The translations under genes were made by a program, and so were the position numbers. The notes under the pieces were generated by a model, which saw only the letters and a list, made by a program, of their open reading frames with translations, was not told the origin of the DNA and made no database searches. Below are positions 11,301 through 26,300 of a stretch of 64,000 nucleotides of DNA, piece after piece (the first letter of the stretch is position 1; the number at the start of each line of letters is the position of its first letter). This DNA comes from Chionis minor (taxonomy: Eukaryota; Chordata; Aves; Charadriiformes; Chionididae): positions 448,365-512,364 of the forward strand of contig VZSF01000635.1 in the NCBI GenBank assembly GCA_013398295.1. The letters are read 5' to 3'.

Positions 11301-14300
11301 CCCCGAGTCTGGAAGCCAATGTCCCCTGGCAGAGCACGAGAAATAAGGGGCTTTGCAATAGAGTTTATAACAGATAAAACCCCGCTGAACGACACAGATT
11401 TTCAACCACAGCGTGGAGTGCTCTGAGACACCAGAGACATCCCTCTTGTTTTGAAAATAACTGAGTGCTTGAAGCAACCTTCTCCCTTGGAAAGAGGCAG
11501 GCAGTTCAGAGATTATCAATCCCTGCATTTTTATTCTGCTTTCTAGCTGCATGGAAAATAAATAAGAGGAAGGTAGAAGGGCCTTCTTTGTGTTATTTTA
11601 CTAAAGCTTATAAAATATATAAGGAAAGCAACAAAAGGAGCTAGGCTTTGAGAGACAGGTATTTTAGTAGATAGGATCTGTATCCCTCTTGGGAAGGAGA
11701 TGGTATTTCCACCTGTTCTTTTCATGCCCTACCTGACATGTCACTTTTGAGATCAAAGATGAAAAGTGTGAGAGAAATAAACTTGGAAAAAGCAGTTGCT
11801 CTGCTTCATAATATCACCAAACCGTGTTGCCAAGACATTAGTGCTCTGTTGCCATGTGACAAACTGTTTGAAGTCGTAGCTGCCATTTTCAGAATTAAGG
11901 GCTTTAGAAAATAGAGGGTGTTTTACCTTTTTACCTAGCTAATACTGTGCCTGTTATGAATGTTGCTGTTGTTTACCTGAGACAGAAGTACGCAGCATCA
12001 AGCATTGTAGTACATCAAAATACAGCTAGAAGAATTAGGTGGTGTTCAACTGGGGGCAAGAATGCCAGCAATCCTACACTGTGATCGGATCTATGGGGAC
12101 ATAAGCTTCTAGATTTATAATTGAGGCTTTAAGCTTTTGAATATTAACATGAATAACATGTTAATTGTCAATTTTTTAATGACAGAATAGGTAACCCCAC
12201 GGCTGAATCCCAGGGGGAAAGTTAACTCACGGTGTATTTGGAAGTTACCTTATAAGCCTGTCGGACTCCTCCGTTATCTGCAATATTTTCTCCTAACGTG
12301 CTTATTCCACTGACCTGTAAAAGAATAATCATTCATTTATTCTATAGTCAGTGACATTAGCAACCCCAGGAGCCACCGGCTGAAGCACAGTCGTACATCA
12401 CACATAGACAGTCACGTCGGGAGCAGAAGGAAGCAGTGACTTTGTGCTGGGGAAAGAAAGAAGAGAATGAAAACGAAAAATTCGTAGGGTAAAAGCTGTA
12501 GATTAGAATAGAGAGAATATATACGAATATATATGCTGCTTATATATATGCATATATATGCATATATGCAGCATATATATATGCTGCTTTTCTAGGCTGC
12601 ACTAGTAGCCCCAATTTACAAGAAACAACCCTTGTATCTTACTTCCAGAACAATTAGCCTGTAGTATGGGGGGGTTTATGCTTATGATCTGTAGAGATTC
12701 TCCACCTATATTCATTACTTTTCTGTATTAAAACACCAGGGGTGAGGAAATGGGGTTTTTTAACTTACATTTTGTCCTCCAGCGAGCTCCCACGTGTAGT
12801 TCCCATACTGATAAACCATGCAGCGAGACTGCTCCTTGAAATGCATAGCTGAGAAATTGCTCCACCAGTCAAACATATTTCCATCTTTATCAAAATTCCT
12901 ACCTGTATCAAAATCCAAGAAAAAAAGGAAAGTTTTGAGTGAGAACACATTAGAGCAACCGTTCTTCCAGTGTAGCACCTGGTTATTTTTAACGTTAGAG
13001 CTGCACTTCCTCCCCTCTTTCCTCCTTTGATTTCGATCGTCTGTGCTACAGAGGTTTATAAGACACCAGAAATGGTTTTGGCACTGTTGACTCTGCTTTG
13101 GCACAAGGGAATGCACAAGATCAATTGGGATCCTTTAATCACTATTCTCTATTATTCCGTGATTTCCTGTTTGGTTAGCAGCCCCGACTTCAGTTATAGC
13201 ACTAAGGCCTAGTTTTATTTCAAATTGGATTATGCAGACATCGTGTAACAAAACTTACTACCACTTCTGAAGTGTTTAAGGTGCTTATTCCCTGTGTCCA
13301 TGTGACAGAACCGAGGTTCGCAGAGAATGAATTACTGGGCCACAGCAGGAGAAAGCTGGAACGGCCGCTCTGGTGTTTGTGTTCCCTGGTGAGAGCGCGC
13401 TTTTCTTTCGCTAGAGAGCTGCACTCCTCAGGCTATCCTGTCTGCCTGGGTGTAATCCGCACGGGCCTCGTTAACATAAACCCCCCATATTCAAGAAAAT
13501 TGTACAAGAAATTACCGGCTTTGGTAATTTCTAATACTATGGTATCAGAAGTGAGTTTTTGCCCAAAACTATTTCACATAGCATTCAAGAAGGATAATAA
13601 ACTCAATTTATTTCAAACATTCGTGTTGAAAAAAAGAGTCTCCTGTGATTTCAAGACACTACTGACAGCTCTTCTGTCCCACAAATGTAGTTCACGGTTT
13701 TGGTTTACTTTAGGAGCCAGCGTATCTGCTTGCATTGTATTTCTGATCTGATGATGCTGTAAAAGTAACAGCTTTTCCTGAGAATTGTCATTGACTCAAT
13801 TTGTTTTTAACGTCTGCTTACTTCTTGTGGGACCTGCTTAGTTCATGAAACATTCACTGCAAAATGTTCAACAGAACGTTAACAGTGCGCTCCCAGATGG
13901 CAACTTAGCGGGAATGTGACCGTGTGTGCACGGATACTTCAGTCACAGCCGTTGTGTGACTTTAATTTCTTACAGAGCAATGGGTGCAACTGAAAGAATT
14001 GTGTTTTCTCATTCGTCTTCTCACCATTGTCATCAAACCCATGAGTAACTTCATGCCCAATGACCATCCCGATCCCTCCAAAGTTCAGGGCTTGTGGCTG
14101 GTGTTTGCTGAAGAAGGGGGGCTGTAGGATCCCAGCAGGAAAAACTGCAAAGAGGGGAAGAGAGAGGGAGTTACTGTAAGGTAGCTTTGGCTTTGCGTAC
14201 TTTGCAGACAGATTGTTTGCTTTGTTTAAGGATCAGGAAGGAACGTAAAATACAAAATTATTAGAACCAACATCGTGCCTCCTCATGTGGAATTGTTTCT

Positions 14301-17300
14301 CTCTTGATAAATGGAAAATGACAAGCTAATAAAAGTTTAATTTAGCACATCTGCAACTACAGTAGCTCCTTGTTTGAGAACTAAGCAACATTTCATTTCA
14401 ACTTCAGCCTAATTTGGTCTATCATGTATGCTGCAGTAAGTCAGGAACAAAATGTTTAGGAACTGTCATTTAGAGATAGGTACCGTCTGTGTTTTAGAGC
14501 CACTTCACAGGGGAATTAATGGATGTTTTATGGCTTTATTTTTGTTAAAGAAAGGGTAGCAATCATATGCCGATTACCAACAACGCTCGGTATGTAACTC
14601 TTGCACAGCAATAATTCCTACAGACCACCGAGTGCAGCTGGATGCCAGTCTGGGGCAGGGGGACAGGCAGCAGGGGGTCTGTCCTGCTTCACTTCACTGG
14701 CAGAAGCGCTATATAGAACCCACGGGGTTTAGTCTTCATCCCACATACGGAAGATGAAAAGCATATATGCTTCTAGAGGAATGAAGACTGCAAGCAATTC
14801 ATTCCACTAAGGTACTTTCTACGAAGTGAGATAGTGAAATTACATAGCAAATATTTCATTTAGAGACAAAAACCTTTTTGACTATATGGAGGGGTTTATC
14901 CATACAATTTTGGGGAGAAATATGGAAGACAGACTGCAGTAAGACAGGAGGAAACTGAAAGTACCGTGGAAAATTTTTTCTGCAAGCTAGAGATGGGTAG
15001 AAACAAGATGTAACTGACATCTGGACTAGTGTGGGTAGCTGTGCTTGGATTTTTTGGCTTGCATTTCATCAAGTTGTTTAAACTAGTTACTTCTATATTA
15101 CTTACAAGGGCAAAGTCATAGAGCAACCAGTCTTCTTTAAGAACCTGAGTTCCCTGCCTGGAAAGCTGGCTGACAGCTGAATACGATCAGCATAAAACCG
15201 CTGTGGATAAATAGGGGGCCTGAGGTTGACTCCAAGTAGAGCTCCAGTGTGCTGTGCACCAGTGAGCCAATGGAGCACCCTGCTAGGGCTGAGGGATGGG
15301 TTCCAGTTTCTGCGGTACCTACAGGAGGGAGGTAAGTGGGAGCGATGCCAGTGATGCCTGGTTCATTCTGATATGGCTCAGCTAGAGGGCTAAATTGTGA
15401 GCACTCCGGATGTTTTTGCTTTTAGCAATTATCTAAGTTTTCTCTTGTGATGGTTGGGGTGTTTTTTTTTTCCTGTTTCTGAGCTTTGCCCTGTGAGCAG
15501 GGTACAGCTGCTGTCTGGCCTAAAAAAGGCATGGTTTTTTTTCCTCTTACAGTATTTGGTGGTACTTGGACAGTAGATCTTGGATCTTTAGTAAGCACTA
15601 CTTAGTAAAAATGATTTGGTTCCTCTCCTGTTTGGGGTGATTGGAATTCAGCAAAGACTTCACGGCATCTGCAGGCTTAACCTGAGCGTCTGGCCACCTG
15701 CACTAGCTCAGAGACCTGGGGAGCATGAGGGGCCAGACAGGTTTGCTGTATCTTAAGTCTGAAGACCTTCTTCTGCCAAGAACACGAAAGGTCAGCCTAG
15801 CAGCTCTACAAGAACTGCCAGGTCTGATGCTCTATAAGAAGAGGGAGGTTTCCTTAGTGTGGTGTGCCTCTCACTGATGCAATTTCAGTGCTGTCTCCCC
15901 AGAAAGTGATCCAGAGAGCTGCCCAGGTGTTTATCAGGAATGTGGAAACATGACTACAAATGGCCCAGGATGTGCTGTGAGTGTTCTCTGGTCTCTGAAG
16001 CTGGTGCGCCTACAGTGGCAGTTACTGTCTCGGGCTTGACATGAGGCTGTTGCAGTCACAGCATTTCCCCGTGCCTGCCACGGGTGGGAACCTGAACATC
16101 CACCAACAAAGCCACTGAAAAGAACAGCCTGTCTACCTCGCCCAGAGTTTCCACGAGGACACAGGCAGGTTTGCCTCCAGATACCAGACTTGCACCTTTC
16201 TGGTGCAAAAACACCCAATTAATTAATTCCGTGCAGCTGTTTAAAATTGTTGTAAACCTACCTATCTGGTTCCGATTGGGGGAATAGAATGCATTGACCA
16301 CTGCAGCTCCAATTATCCATCTAAAAATAAACATTGCACATGAAGTTAGTAATGATTTTTTTTATTTTTTTCTTAGACATTCTTTTTACTGAGTTATTGT
16401 TTAAAAAATGCAGGCTGCATATAAGGAAAGGACTGAGGCAGGGAAGAAGGGTGCCATTGAACACAGCTGTAAAGAAATACGAATACCAGGAAACAACAGG
16501 GGTGTCACAGGCACCTTTCATCCAGTACAATGCCACGATGAGAATTGCTTTTGCTCTTGAATGTTGAACAGCCACATTTGGGGTGGATGTGGTAATGTGG
16601 TAATGGTTTACCAGCTCATCTTAATATTACTTAAGCTTGAGAAGAAATAAATAGTTTACATTAAAAAAAAAAAAAATACTAGCTTTTGGATGACACTTTG
16701 AGCAGCAGGAGGCAGTTGCTCAAATTGGAAGACCAAACTTGTCTGTTGAAAACTTAAAACTCAATAATCAGTCAGGTATATAAATATCTGCATTTGTAGT
16801 CAAATATTTCATAGATAATGAGTGTTAACTTTGAGAAGTAACTTTAAAGTAGACTACTTCTGGAAACTCTCTCCAATAGCTTGGTTAACTCTTTGTATTT
16901 CTTTTTTTCTCCCCTTCTCTTCTACCACTGACAATCACTTCTAGTCAGCCTGCTCTTAAGAACCATGCAATAACAGTCTGAAGCCATTAAGTCATAAGTT
17001 TTCAGCAGCATCAGCCTAAGATCTTCTTCCCTCATCTCTTGTCCTTGTAGTATCTTGTGATGCCCTAGTTGCTGTAGCTGCTGTATTTTATAACACAGCT
17101 GCTTGTGGGATGCTCTAGAATGGCATCAATTTTTCTGCTTAAGAAATAGAGCACATGTCTAGATCTTCCTTTTTTATTTTTTAAAAAACCTGGTTATTCT
17201 GGACTAACAGAATAGAGAGAACTGCTCAGCGCAGCCTGGGAACAGCAGTAAGTGGTAGAAATGAGTTGTGCTGATATTGCCACGAACCTGTGTGTGACAC

Positions 17301-20300
17301 ATGCACAGAGAGAGCTGGAATCTGCCCCTGAATTCAGGGGGGCACTCAAAAAATTTTCAAAACAATTTTGCCTTGAACACCAGTCTGCAAAAGCACAGTC
17401 TTGGCCCATAAGCTTCTCCTTGGCATGTCTAACACAAAATGTTTGTAGCTGGCCAGGTGGCTTGTAATAACTAATGTTCCCTTCTTGCCCTGGCTATGAT
17501 TATGGGCCATGGCTAATTTTCTTAATTGCAATGATTAGTTAATAATATCAGCAATATTAGTTATATGCTCTTCAGTTTAATGAAATGGTCACCTGGAGTG
17601 ATAAGTGGGTTTATGTCTCCTTGGGGAAACCCTTCAAGCTGCTGGATAGGCATCACTAGAAAGATGTAGTTCGTTACATGCAAAAAGTGCAAATTATTGG
17701 TATTCCATCTACCATCAAACTACCAGGCAAAGAAGGCCTAATTAATTAAAAGGTTCCCACAAATGTGCTTTAGGCCATGCCTAGGATGAGCGGAGGTATT
17801 GGGAATTTTGGCTGAAGCACTAACATCCGTCTCTGTAAACAGACTATAAAAGGCAGCAGCGATCTATAATGCTGTTTGTGGGTTGAGAAAACCAATGCTG
17901 TGCATGAACTCTTGCTATGACGAGCACCATGACTTGATTCCTCAAGAAATGAGGAAGCAGAAAAAACTGCTCTGTTATTTAGCTGACTTATCTGAAAACT
18001 CCCTTGGTGAATTATTCATCAGCAATTCACTGGAGGCTTCTAAGTGTCTGCATTGTGTGCTCGCTTTTTGAGTTAAAACCACTTAATCGGAAGAGGGATA
18101 GGAAAACAATGAATAGGCTTTGCAACAATTAACTTGACTAATGCTTCCCTCCGGAGAGTTTTGGTTTGTTTACTTATTAATAAACTGTGTTATTTTACAT
18201 TTTGTGAATAGGTGTTTGAAATTCTTACTGTGATCTACTTTCCTTTGTCTGAAGACATCCTCTTCTAGCATCACAGAGGCTGGAAGTCTACTAGTGGACA
18301 ACCCATCAAGTTGGCATTTGCCTCCTTACTTCTGCCTTCCAGTACAGTCTATCTGTCACTAACATATTCAGCAGTAGCTTTCCCAGATAGCTTCCCAAGC
18401 CGGACACTTCCAACGCAGCCAACCGGACTACTAAAAGTTCAGATTGGCTAGCTCATAGCTCTGGAAATCAGGTCATATCCCAAAGCATTTGCTGCCGAAC
18501 GTGCAAGCCGGGGCTTCTTGGAGTATCCATGTCATGGATTTGGCAGGAACTCAGCTGTGCTTGAGGGGCTGGAGGGGTTGTCCTGCTGGTGTTGAGCAGT
18601 AATGCTTCTTACTGAGTCGTGATGCCAGTTGCTCACCTTGGAGCTGTTAGTGACAATTTATACGAGTAGCACATTCATTTGAATTTTCTGTGAAGACTCG
18701 TGCTAGCTGAGGATTTGCCTAAGAGTGGAGAACCGCCCGGTGACCGCTGGGGCAATGCAGGCTAAGCCTGGAGAATTACTCTGGATGCATTCAGGGGGTC
18801 AGAGAAGGCATCATGAAGCAGCCAAACCTGCACCTGTGACGGAGGCTCCTGAAAAGCACATTTATACTTGGTGCAGTGTGAAGTAATCAGCTGGAAATGG
18901 ACGTAAATTAGATCTGGTGCTCAACTTCCCCAAATCAGGCATATTTCCAGCAGAATTCTGGCCAGAACATTTTAAACTCTTTTCCCCCTGAATATAAATT
19001 TTCAGAAGTTTAATGATTATCTCATCTCCTCCTTGCTGAGTTGTCAGAAAGGCCTGTCACTGCTTTCATGTTAAGTGGCTTCAATGTAATATCTGAATGT
19101 GAAGCAGCTTGATGAAGGATTAGAGAGATTCCAAGAGAATTGGATTAATGCCTACAGCAAGAGGCAATGAACTTCTCGTTTAATTCCAGGAAATATCTTT
19201 CAATATCTCAGGCATAAGCATCCTCAGCTATCCACAGCATATCACTTAAACATGATAACCATTCTTTCAGAATTTGGATTGTGTCTGTAGCAAGCGGTCT
19301 GGAAACTTACATATCTTGGTCAACTCTCTCTCGAAGTTTTTTCAAGCTCTTTTGGGCTCCAGCTCTCAGGTTTTCCAGAATGTTTTCAAAGTAATTGTTT
19401 TCACTGAAGTTTAACTAAAGAAACAGATATCCAAGTATATTAGTAAGCTGTGTGGAAAGAGGAATTCCTTGTACCGCTCCAAAAAACCAATAATGGTTTG
19501 ATTGCAAGGTATTACTTAATAGTTAGCTCTTTGCATGCATTTATTTATTAAAATGTTCAACACAATCAATTTTGTATGCTGTCGAGGCACTTGGAAATAA
19601 GAGTTTCACAGGTATATGTATTCCAAGTGGCAAGAAAATAAGTGTGGGCTTTTATATTGAGGTATGCACTGCATACTTACGTTGGCATATTCCTGGTCTA
19701 GTTTTTCATTCTGATCTTCCAAAATATAATCTGGGTAGCCAATTTGTTCTTTAATTGCCATTGCCTAGAAGAAAAGAATTTAATGTTTCCTCTTAATTGT
19801 GGTTTTTGTTGGTGTGGGGTGTTTTTAAGTTTCAATAAATATAATAGTTCCAAATCTTTATTGCTATTGTCCCCCTGTTTGTGAGAAACTAGATGCAAAT
19901 ATTTAAAGACCTTGTTCAAATGTGCCCTCTTGCCTAGTCAGACTTTTCTTTTTAATATGGCACACTCAGTCTTCCTCTTGTCTCCTGGTGCGCAGCTACT
20001 GTGATAGACTTGCAGACCCTGCGGCATCAGCTGGCAGGGACTGGGCTTAATCCTCATTTAGTGCCTTTTTTAACTTGCTATTGGAACAGTGTTGGTGGCC
20101 AATGAAAAGTTTTGGGGGATGGCATTATTGTCAGTTGTTGTTCTAGCTGATGCATTTGGTGCCATCTTTTCTCATTTGTAACATGATTCACAAGACTCAT
20201 TAAAGGAAATAAAAATGTGCGTGAGCTAACAAAGATTAAAAAGAAAAGGACAATACAATAGGATAATGGATAACAGACTAGTGAACATAAAAACTTTTTT

Positions 20301-23300
20301 CCTCTCACTTGTAGAGGAACTGGGAATAATGATGCAAGATTCCAAAGATTTCATATTCAGAAGGGAATACTGAAATTCCTTGTTATTACTGACCTTCTCA
20401 CGAGCTTTCTCTTTAGATGCATCATCCATCCACTGTAGCTCATCTAAAGTCTCGATGAACACTTCACGGATCTTATCTATTAAATCTCGGACCTAAAAGA
20501 GAGGCAGTAAGAAACGAATCATTTACATGCTATTTTTCCCAGGCACAGCTAAGGAGGGGTAAAAAGCTTCCTACTGGAAGATGATGGCCCCAGGTTCTAT
20601 GCTTTAAAACATGGTACTTGGCATTTAAAAGAGCATCATAAACTGGTTTTTATGCCTTCTGACTCTTGGTTAATTGGTATCTTTAACAGACAAAATGGGT
20701 TGGGAGAGCAGATGGAGGGGAATGGGCACTGTAGACGTTGCGGATGTACAATAGTATGAAGGGTAAACTACCTACCATCCTCTTGCTCTCACCAGCAAAT
20801 GTCTCCCTGACGTACATGGCTCCCACTGCGTTCTCCATGTTGTTGTTGACGTAACTCACACACTCCCTCCAGCGGGCTTCTTCCAGCGTCGTCCCGTAAA
20901 GTGCCTGCAACGCAAAACACCACAGGATTCATTCTGCCCACTCAGCTCTCTTCTAAATCGCTGCCTAAAGAGGAGGTTAACCTAAGCAAAATGTTTCCAT
21001 TATTGTGACTGCTGTTCTTAGATATTTTTTTTATTTTTTTGGGGGGGGATTGCATGACATAATAATGTCATCGTATTGACAAGGACTTTATTTGGTGGCT
21101 GCGGGAGTCTGTTCCAGTACTATGCCCTATGGTCTCTTTAGGAAGAGAGGAAATACCTTCCTGTAGCTGGCCCGAGCATCCTTGTAACGCCGGCTCAAGC
21201 TGCTGACTCGATCAATTACCAGTCGCCAAATGAGGTAGTTCTGGATGGTGCTGTGTGGGAAAGCAAAGCTGAGTTTAATCCCCTGTAAAAAAAAAAAGCA
21301 ACGCTAGTGCAGACAGTCAGAGGGGGACCTTAATTTTGAATGGAGATGAGAAAGCAAATGGTTGCTGCCAGTTTCCAGCTTCATAGCATCTGCAGGTGAC
21401 TGTTCCTAATTAACAGGCTGGCTAACTAGAGAGGCATCCAGACTGAGGGCTATGCTACTGTGCCTGTTGGGGGATTAATGACTTTTTTGTTGTGGTTTTT
21501 CCCCCTTCTAGAGTGTAACAAGAGCTTTTTTTTCCTCCCCCTGTTAACCTTTTCTGAGAGAACACCTAGTACCACAGTACTTTGGGACCTTAAAAGACAT
21601 TACCCATATTTTACGGTGAAGTGGTGTCACTCTTCTCGGAGAAGCTCCAGCAGAACTACCAAGCAAGCCAAATAATTTACACTTCCACAATACTTCCATG
21701 ACTTTTGTCTTGGATATTCTCCAGTTTCTTTACCTTGCTGAGTACTTTGAGATAATTGCTTTCAGCTCTTGCAGATAGGGCATGCCATATACAACAACTT
21801 CTTCTTCTGGGTCAACCTGAACACTTACTGAAGACATGACACCTTGGATGAAGAAGGTCCAGTTAAATTCCTAGGCAGATAAAGACAAATACCAATGCTA
21901 TGTGTTTAAGTGTCTTAGTAACTGTCTGGACTCCCTACAGAAGGTTCTTTTCTATGGGACTCAAGGTAGTTGTAGTGTTTAGAAAAATAGAAAAATACTA
22001 CTTAAGAGACTCTGAAGACAAGATTAAGAATGGGAATGATTTTATGCCTCTCTGTTGCATCATTGATAAACTCTCAAAGCCATTTCCATTTGTCATGGTA
22101 ATAAAAGGAGGCTGAAAGTATTAGACTGCTCATTAAACACTTACGTTCAATGCAAACTTTTCCTGTAGCTCTTTTAAGGTCATCTTGTTGTACAACAAGG
22201 TTACATCATGCCTTTCTTCTGCTGGGGTAGTTGCCTGAAGACATTCACAAGGTTATTACTGGAATCAACTGACTCAAGTGTCAACGGCTGAAATGGCATG
22301 CATGTATGTGCACATACACACAAATAATATGTGAATAAACAGCCTACTTTGAAAAAGGAAGCTCACTTGATAGTGCGCAGTGCTGCCTTCTAAATTTCAG
22401 TACAGGAACTCAGCCCCCCCCACCCTGATTCAATAACATTTCAATGATATGTTGAGCCAAGCTGTTCCCTCTATCCCCTTTAAAATGGAAGACTAAGCTG
22501 TTAGAGAGTCTTAGGATGCTGTAGACTTCTAAGGATGCTGGGAAGCTAGCTCTAGCGTATGTCTAGCAGAAGATAGATTATCCTGCTTTAGGAGACTTCC
22601 AAAAATAAGTATGGCTAGGACCAGAGAAGACACAGTAGCAGTCTATACAGTAGACATAATTATACACACAGAGGCTCTGATTTCTGGGCTGCTCATGGTA
22701 CAAGAAGTCGTCTTCCCCCTGCTTTCTTCTAGGCCATGAGTTTTCTGCTGCACAAAAGACCAAGAACATCTCCCCTTGCCCACCCCCCAACATCCTGAGC
22801 AGCTCTTGATTTCTGCACTCACATTTGCAATCTCTGTTTCAAGCTCCATAACCTTTGCCATCTCCTCTTGGACAAAGGAATCATCTTTAGACATGTTCTT
22901 GTCTTCCCGGATCATTTTGGCAATGGTGATCATGAACTGCAGGTAAGCTTCTCTTACCTGCAACACAAGAAAGAGAACACGTGCGTAGCACTGGGAAGAA
23001 AAGGTTTACTGCCCATCACTTCTCATTTAGCAAACCCTTCTTTTTGTTGTTTTAGCTTTGCAGCGTGCTGTGGAAAAATCTGGCCCAGGGGGTCACAGCC
23101 TCTGCCCTTGTCTCGAATGCAACCCTCCCCACTCCATTTTTCTTGTCTTTTTCCTACTCTTACAGATACTACTGCAATTCCTAGGAGCTCAGTTCATCCT
23201 GGGATACCCTACACTGCAGTTGCCAGTCTCAAAACACGAAGTGAAAGCAAGACTTTGTGCTTCCTTGCACAGTGCAGTTCTCTGGTGTTCTGGGTTAGAA

Positions 23301-26300
23301 TTACTGCTCGAGCAAAGAGGAAGCTCTGTGCTTTGAGCTACACTACGGGAATAGTGATCCCAACTAGCCAGAATACCAGGGTAAACATGGAAGGTTTAAG
23401 TTCTCTGAAAGTAATACCATAAATCCTCTAAACTCTCACTGTCTGAAAGAAAAGCTCTGTCTCAGATGGCTCCCAGTGATACCTTCCCTTTATTTCTAAT
23501 AGGAGGGTATGGCTGTGATTTATGCCTCGGAATGGACCTTGGAAAGATATTTGGCTGCTGAGGGAGCACTGATCTCCGATACAGGAGAGCTTAATGCTAC
23601 CTATTCTTCTTGCATACTTTTGTTCCTCCGTAGACCTTGGAAACGAGATAAATCCAGTAACTGTTGTGAAATTGAGTCTGGGCACTTACATGATGATGAT
23701 TTGTGTTTTTAGGCTGAATGCTGAGGCCTTAATCAGGCCAGACTCCCACAGGCCTCAGCAGGAGCTTTGCCAAAAGATGCTGGACTAAGCACAAGGGGGA
23801 GTCTGGGTCATCGGAGTTTGGTTCATTGTCTGTGGGAAGTGAGCTGTTAAATAGCAAATAAAAAGGGGTTGTGTCTCCTCCTTATTCATTAAGATTAAAA
23901 ACACAGCCTTAGCCCTCCTTCTTCATAGCTTCAAATTAAAACTGTATTAAGCAGTATTGGTTTTCTTTTGCTAATTTAAGATTGTCTATGTACTTTACCT
24001 GATCTTTCTACCTCCTACAAGTCAATCTAAGTCTGACTTTCATGCAACAATGCACAAATATCCCTGTTTTCCACTGTAAATGCCACTATATCAGGGAAAC
24101 TCGCAGAATAGAATCCTACTTCCAGCAGCTATCTGCAGTTCCCAACACAGCTGCGTGGAAATTGTTTTGTATTGTGAGACAGACTAACAGAAACTTGCAC
24201 TTTATAAAGGTGTCCAGAAGGTGCGGAAACAATCTTATAAAAACTTCACAGGATTCTATTATATATGAGAATATAGTCAAATACATTGAAGTAAAAAGAA
24301 AAGTGGTCTCACTGATGTTTTCATCTGCCTAAAGGCAGTAGACAAAAGAGTCTAAAATGTTGATTGTTGTCTCTCTCTATTCCCTTCCCTTCGTGTTAGG
24401 AAAATTAGTTTGATGTTAGACAGCAAGTCCTCTTTGTTAGTATGACATAATTGAGGAAAGTAAAATGCACTAAAGCAATATCTTCATCTTGGAAAATTAT
24501 CTGGTTATGTTTGCAACAGCTTTCTACGTAGTTACAAAACCCCCTCACATCTTTGCTCTGAGCAAAGAGAAAAGCAGCCAGAAAACAATCTCTCGCAATT
24601 TTCATGTGATTTTTGGGGAAAGGAGGAAGTAAGTGGCAGCAGATTCTTACTAGCTGAGTATCTGTTCCATTAATACAGCTTTTGCTGCTCCACATAAAAC
24701 ACTTTACTTTAAACTCTTTTTCCCCTGAATGAACATGTGAAAAATTCTGAGTATTTTGGTGTTCAACAAAACATGTTTGGGTATTTTCAAAGATGATCCA
24801 GTATGGCAATTCTTCTCCCATATCTATAACTCATCTTTCCAGTATCTTGTAAAATAGTAGCCAGAACCAGTGGCTTCAGAAGAAGATATAAACAAATCTG
24901 AGTAACCTGCACTGAAAACGTGAATTTATCCTTCAAAATTAGACAGTATTTTAAGCTATGAAACAGGATGACTTTATCTTCCCGCAACCTTCCCATGTGT
25001 ATGAATTGGCCACTTCTGAGGAGGCTTGATACTTATGCAGTTGTTCAGTCCTTTTGTAAACTCTATAAAATTCTGGCATAATTGGGAAAAAATGTAGTGG
25101 TGAATGTCACAGTCTAATTCTGATTGTTAGACAACGTGAAGATTCATATACTTGAGTTTTCCAAGACACAGGGATAAGTAATACAGTTGTTTTAGTAGCA
25201 TATAGTAAATAAATTACCTGGAATACTTACTCTTTGATAGTTGCCCCCATTAAAGTAGTAATCCCTCGATGGCATTCCTAAACTTGGCTGGTCAATCTGC
25301 AGGAAATCATATAAATGTCTCTTGTTAGTGATGAACAGGACCTGGTGTTGTCCAAAGATATCCTTGAAAGGCAACGCCAAATGCGGCGTGTGCCATCATT
25401 TTAGTGTTGGAATGGCAATTATACACTCTCACCAAAAATATCAAAGAGCTTTAGCTCCGAGGAACTGGGGTGAGATGGAAGGCACAACTTCTGTCTCTGC
25501 ATTTCCAGACAAGGACAGGATTGATACCCAGTGTAGGCTATTAAGCAAAAATCTTTCAGTAGCTATTGAGATCTAAGAATAAACTTAAGCAACTTGGAAA
25601 ATAAGTTGCCTGACTTGAGGGCTACATTTTTTTAATGCATAAGCATATGCGAACTAACTCTGAAATATTATTTACATGTTTTAAAAACATTATTTACATT
25701 TTATATTTATACATTTTACATTATACATAATTCATACATTATTTACATTTAATATTTAAAAATATTATTTATATGTTTAAACCTTACCATCATTTTGCAA
25801 GTCACAAGAATTTACAACCCTTAAATGCTGTAAAATGGCAAAGATCCATTGATTTTTTTTTTTTATTTCTTTAACTGAAACAAAAATTATACTACCATAA
25901 AATGTCTCCCAATATGACTTTGAGCAGATCTGCCACTCGGGCTATGGAACTGTTGTCTATGTTTTGCCAGTATTGTGCATATCCACTGACTTACAGAAAG
26001 CTAATCTGTATGCAGTGTAAATAACTAGCCATTATGTTTCTGGCAAATAAATAATTCCCTGCAATCTTTTTCTTACATAAATGATGTGTCTGCTGGAATC
26101 TCGGTCATCATTCCATACAAACATGTCAATGAGGACACGTTTGTTAAATCTGGAGTTCATGATGGAGAGTTTTTCTTCCATGCTCCAATTTGGCTCTGGG
26201 AAATAAAAGGGAAAATACACATTATTCATCAATATCTATCAAGCCTGATTAGGTTGCATAGTTTGTAAGCTTATTGCTGAAATTGTTTAGAACCAGACTG

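Noticed and set aside
13272..13751. 159-codon plus-strand frame
   Set aside because: It lies inside an MMEL1 intron, starts from GTG and shows no domain or splice support.
22868..23422. 184-codon plus-strand frame
   Set aside because: It starts antisense to MMEL1 coding exon 8 and runs into the intron; the exon's minus-strand homology explains the openness at its start.
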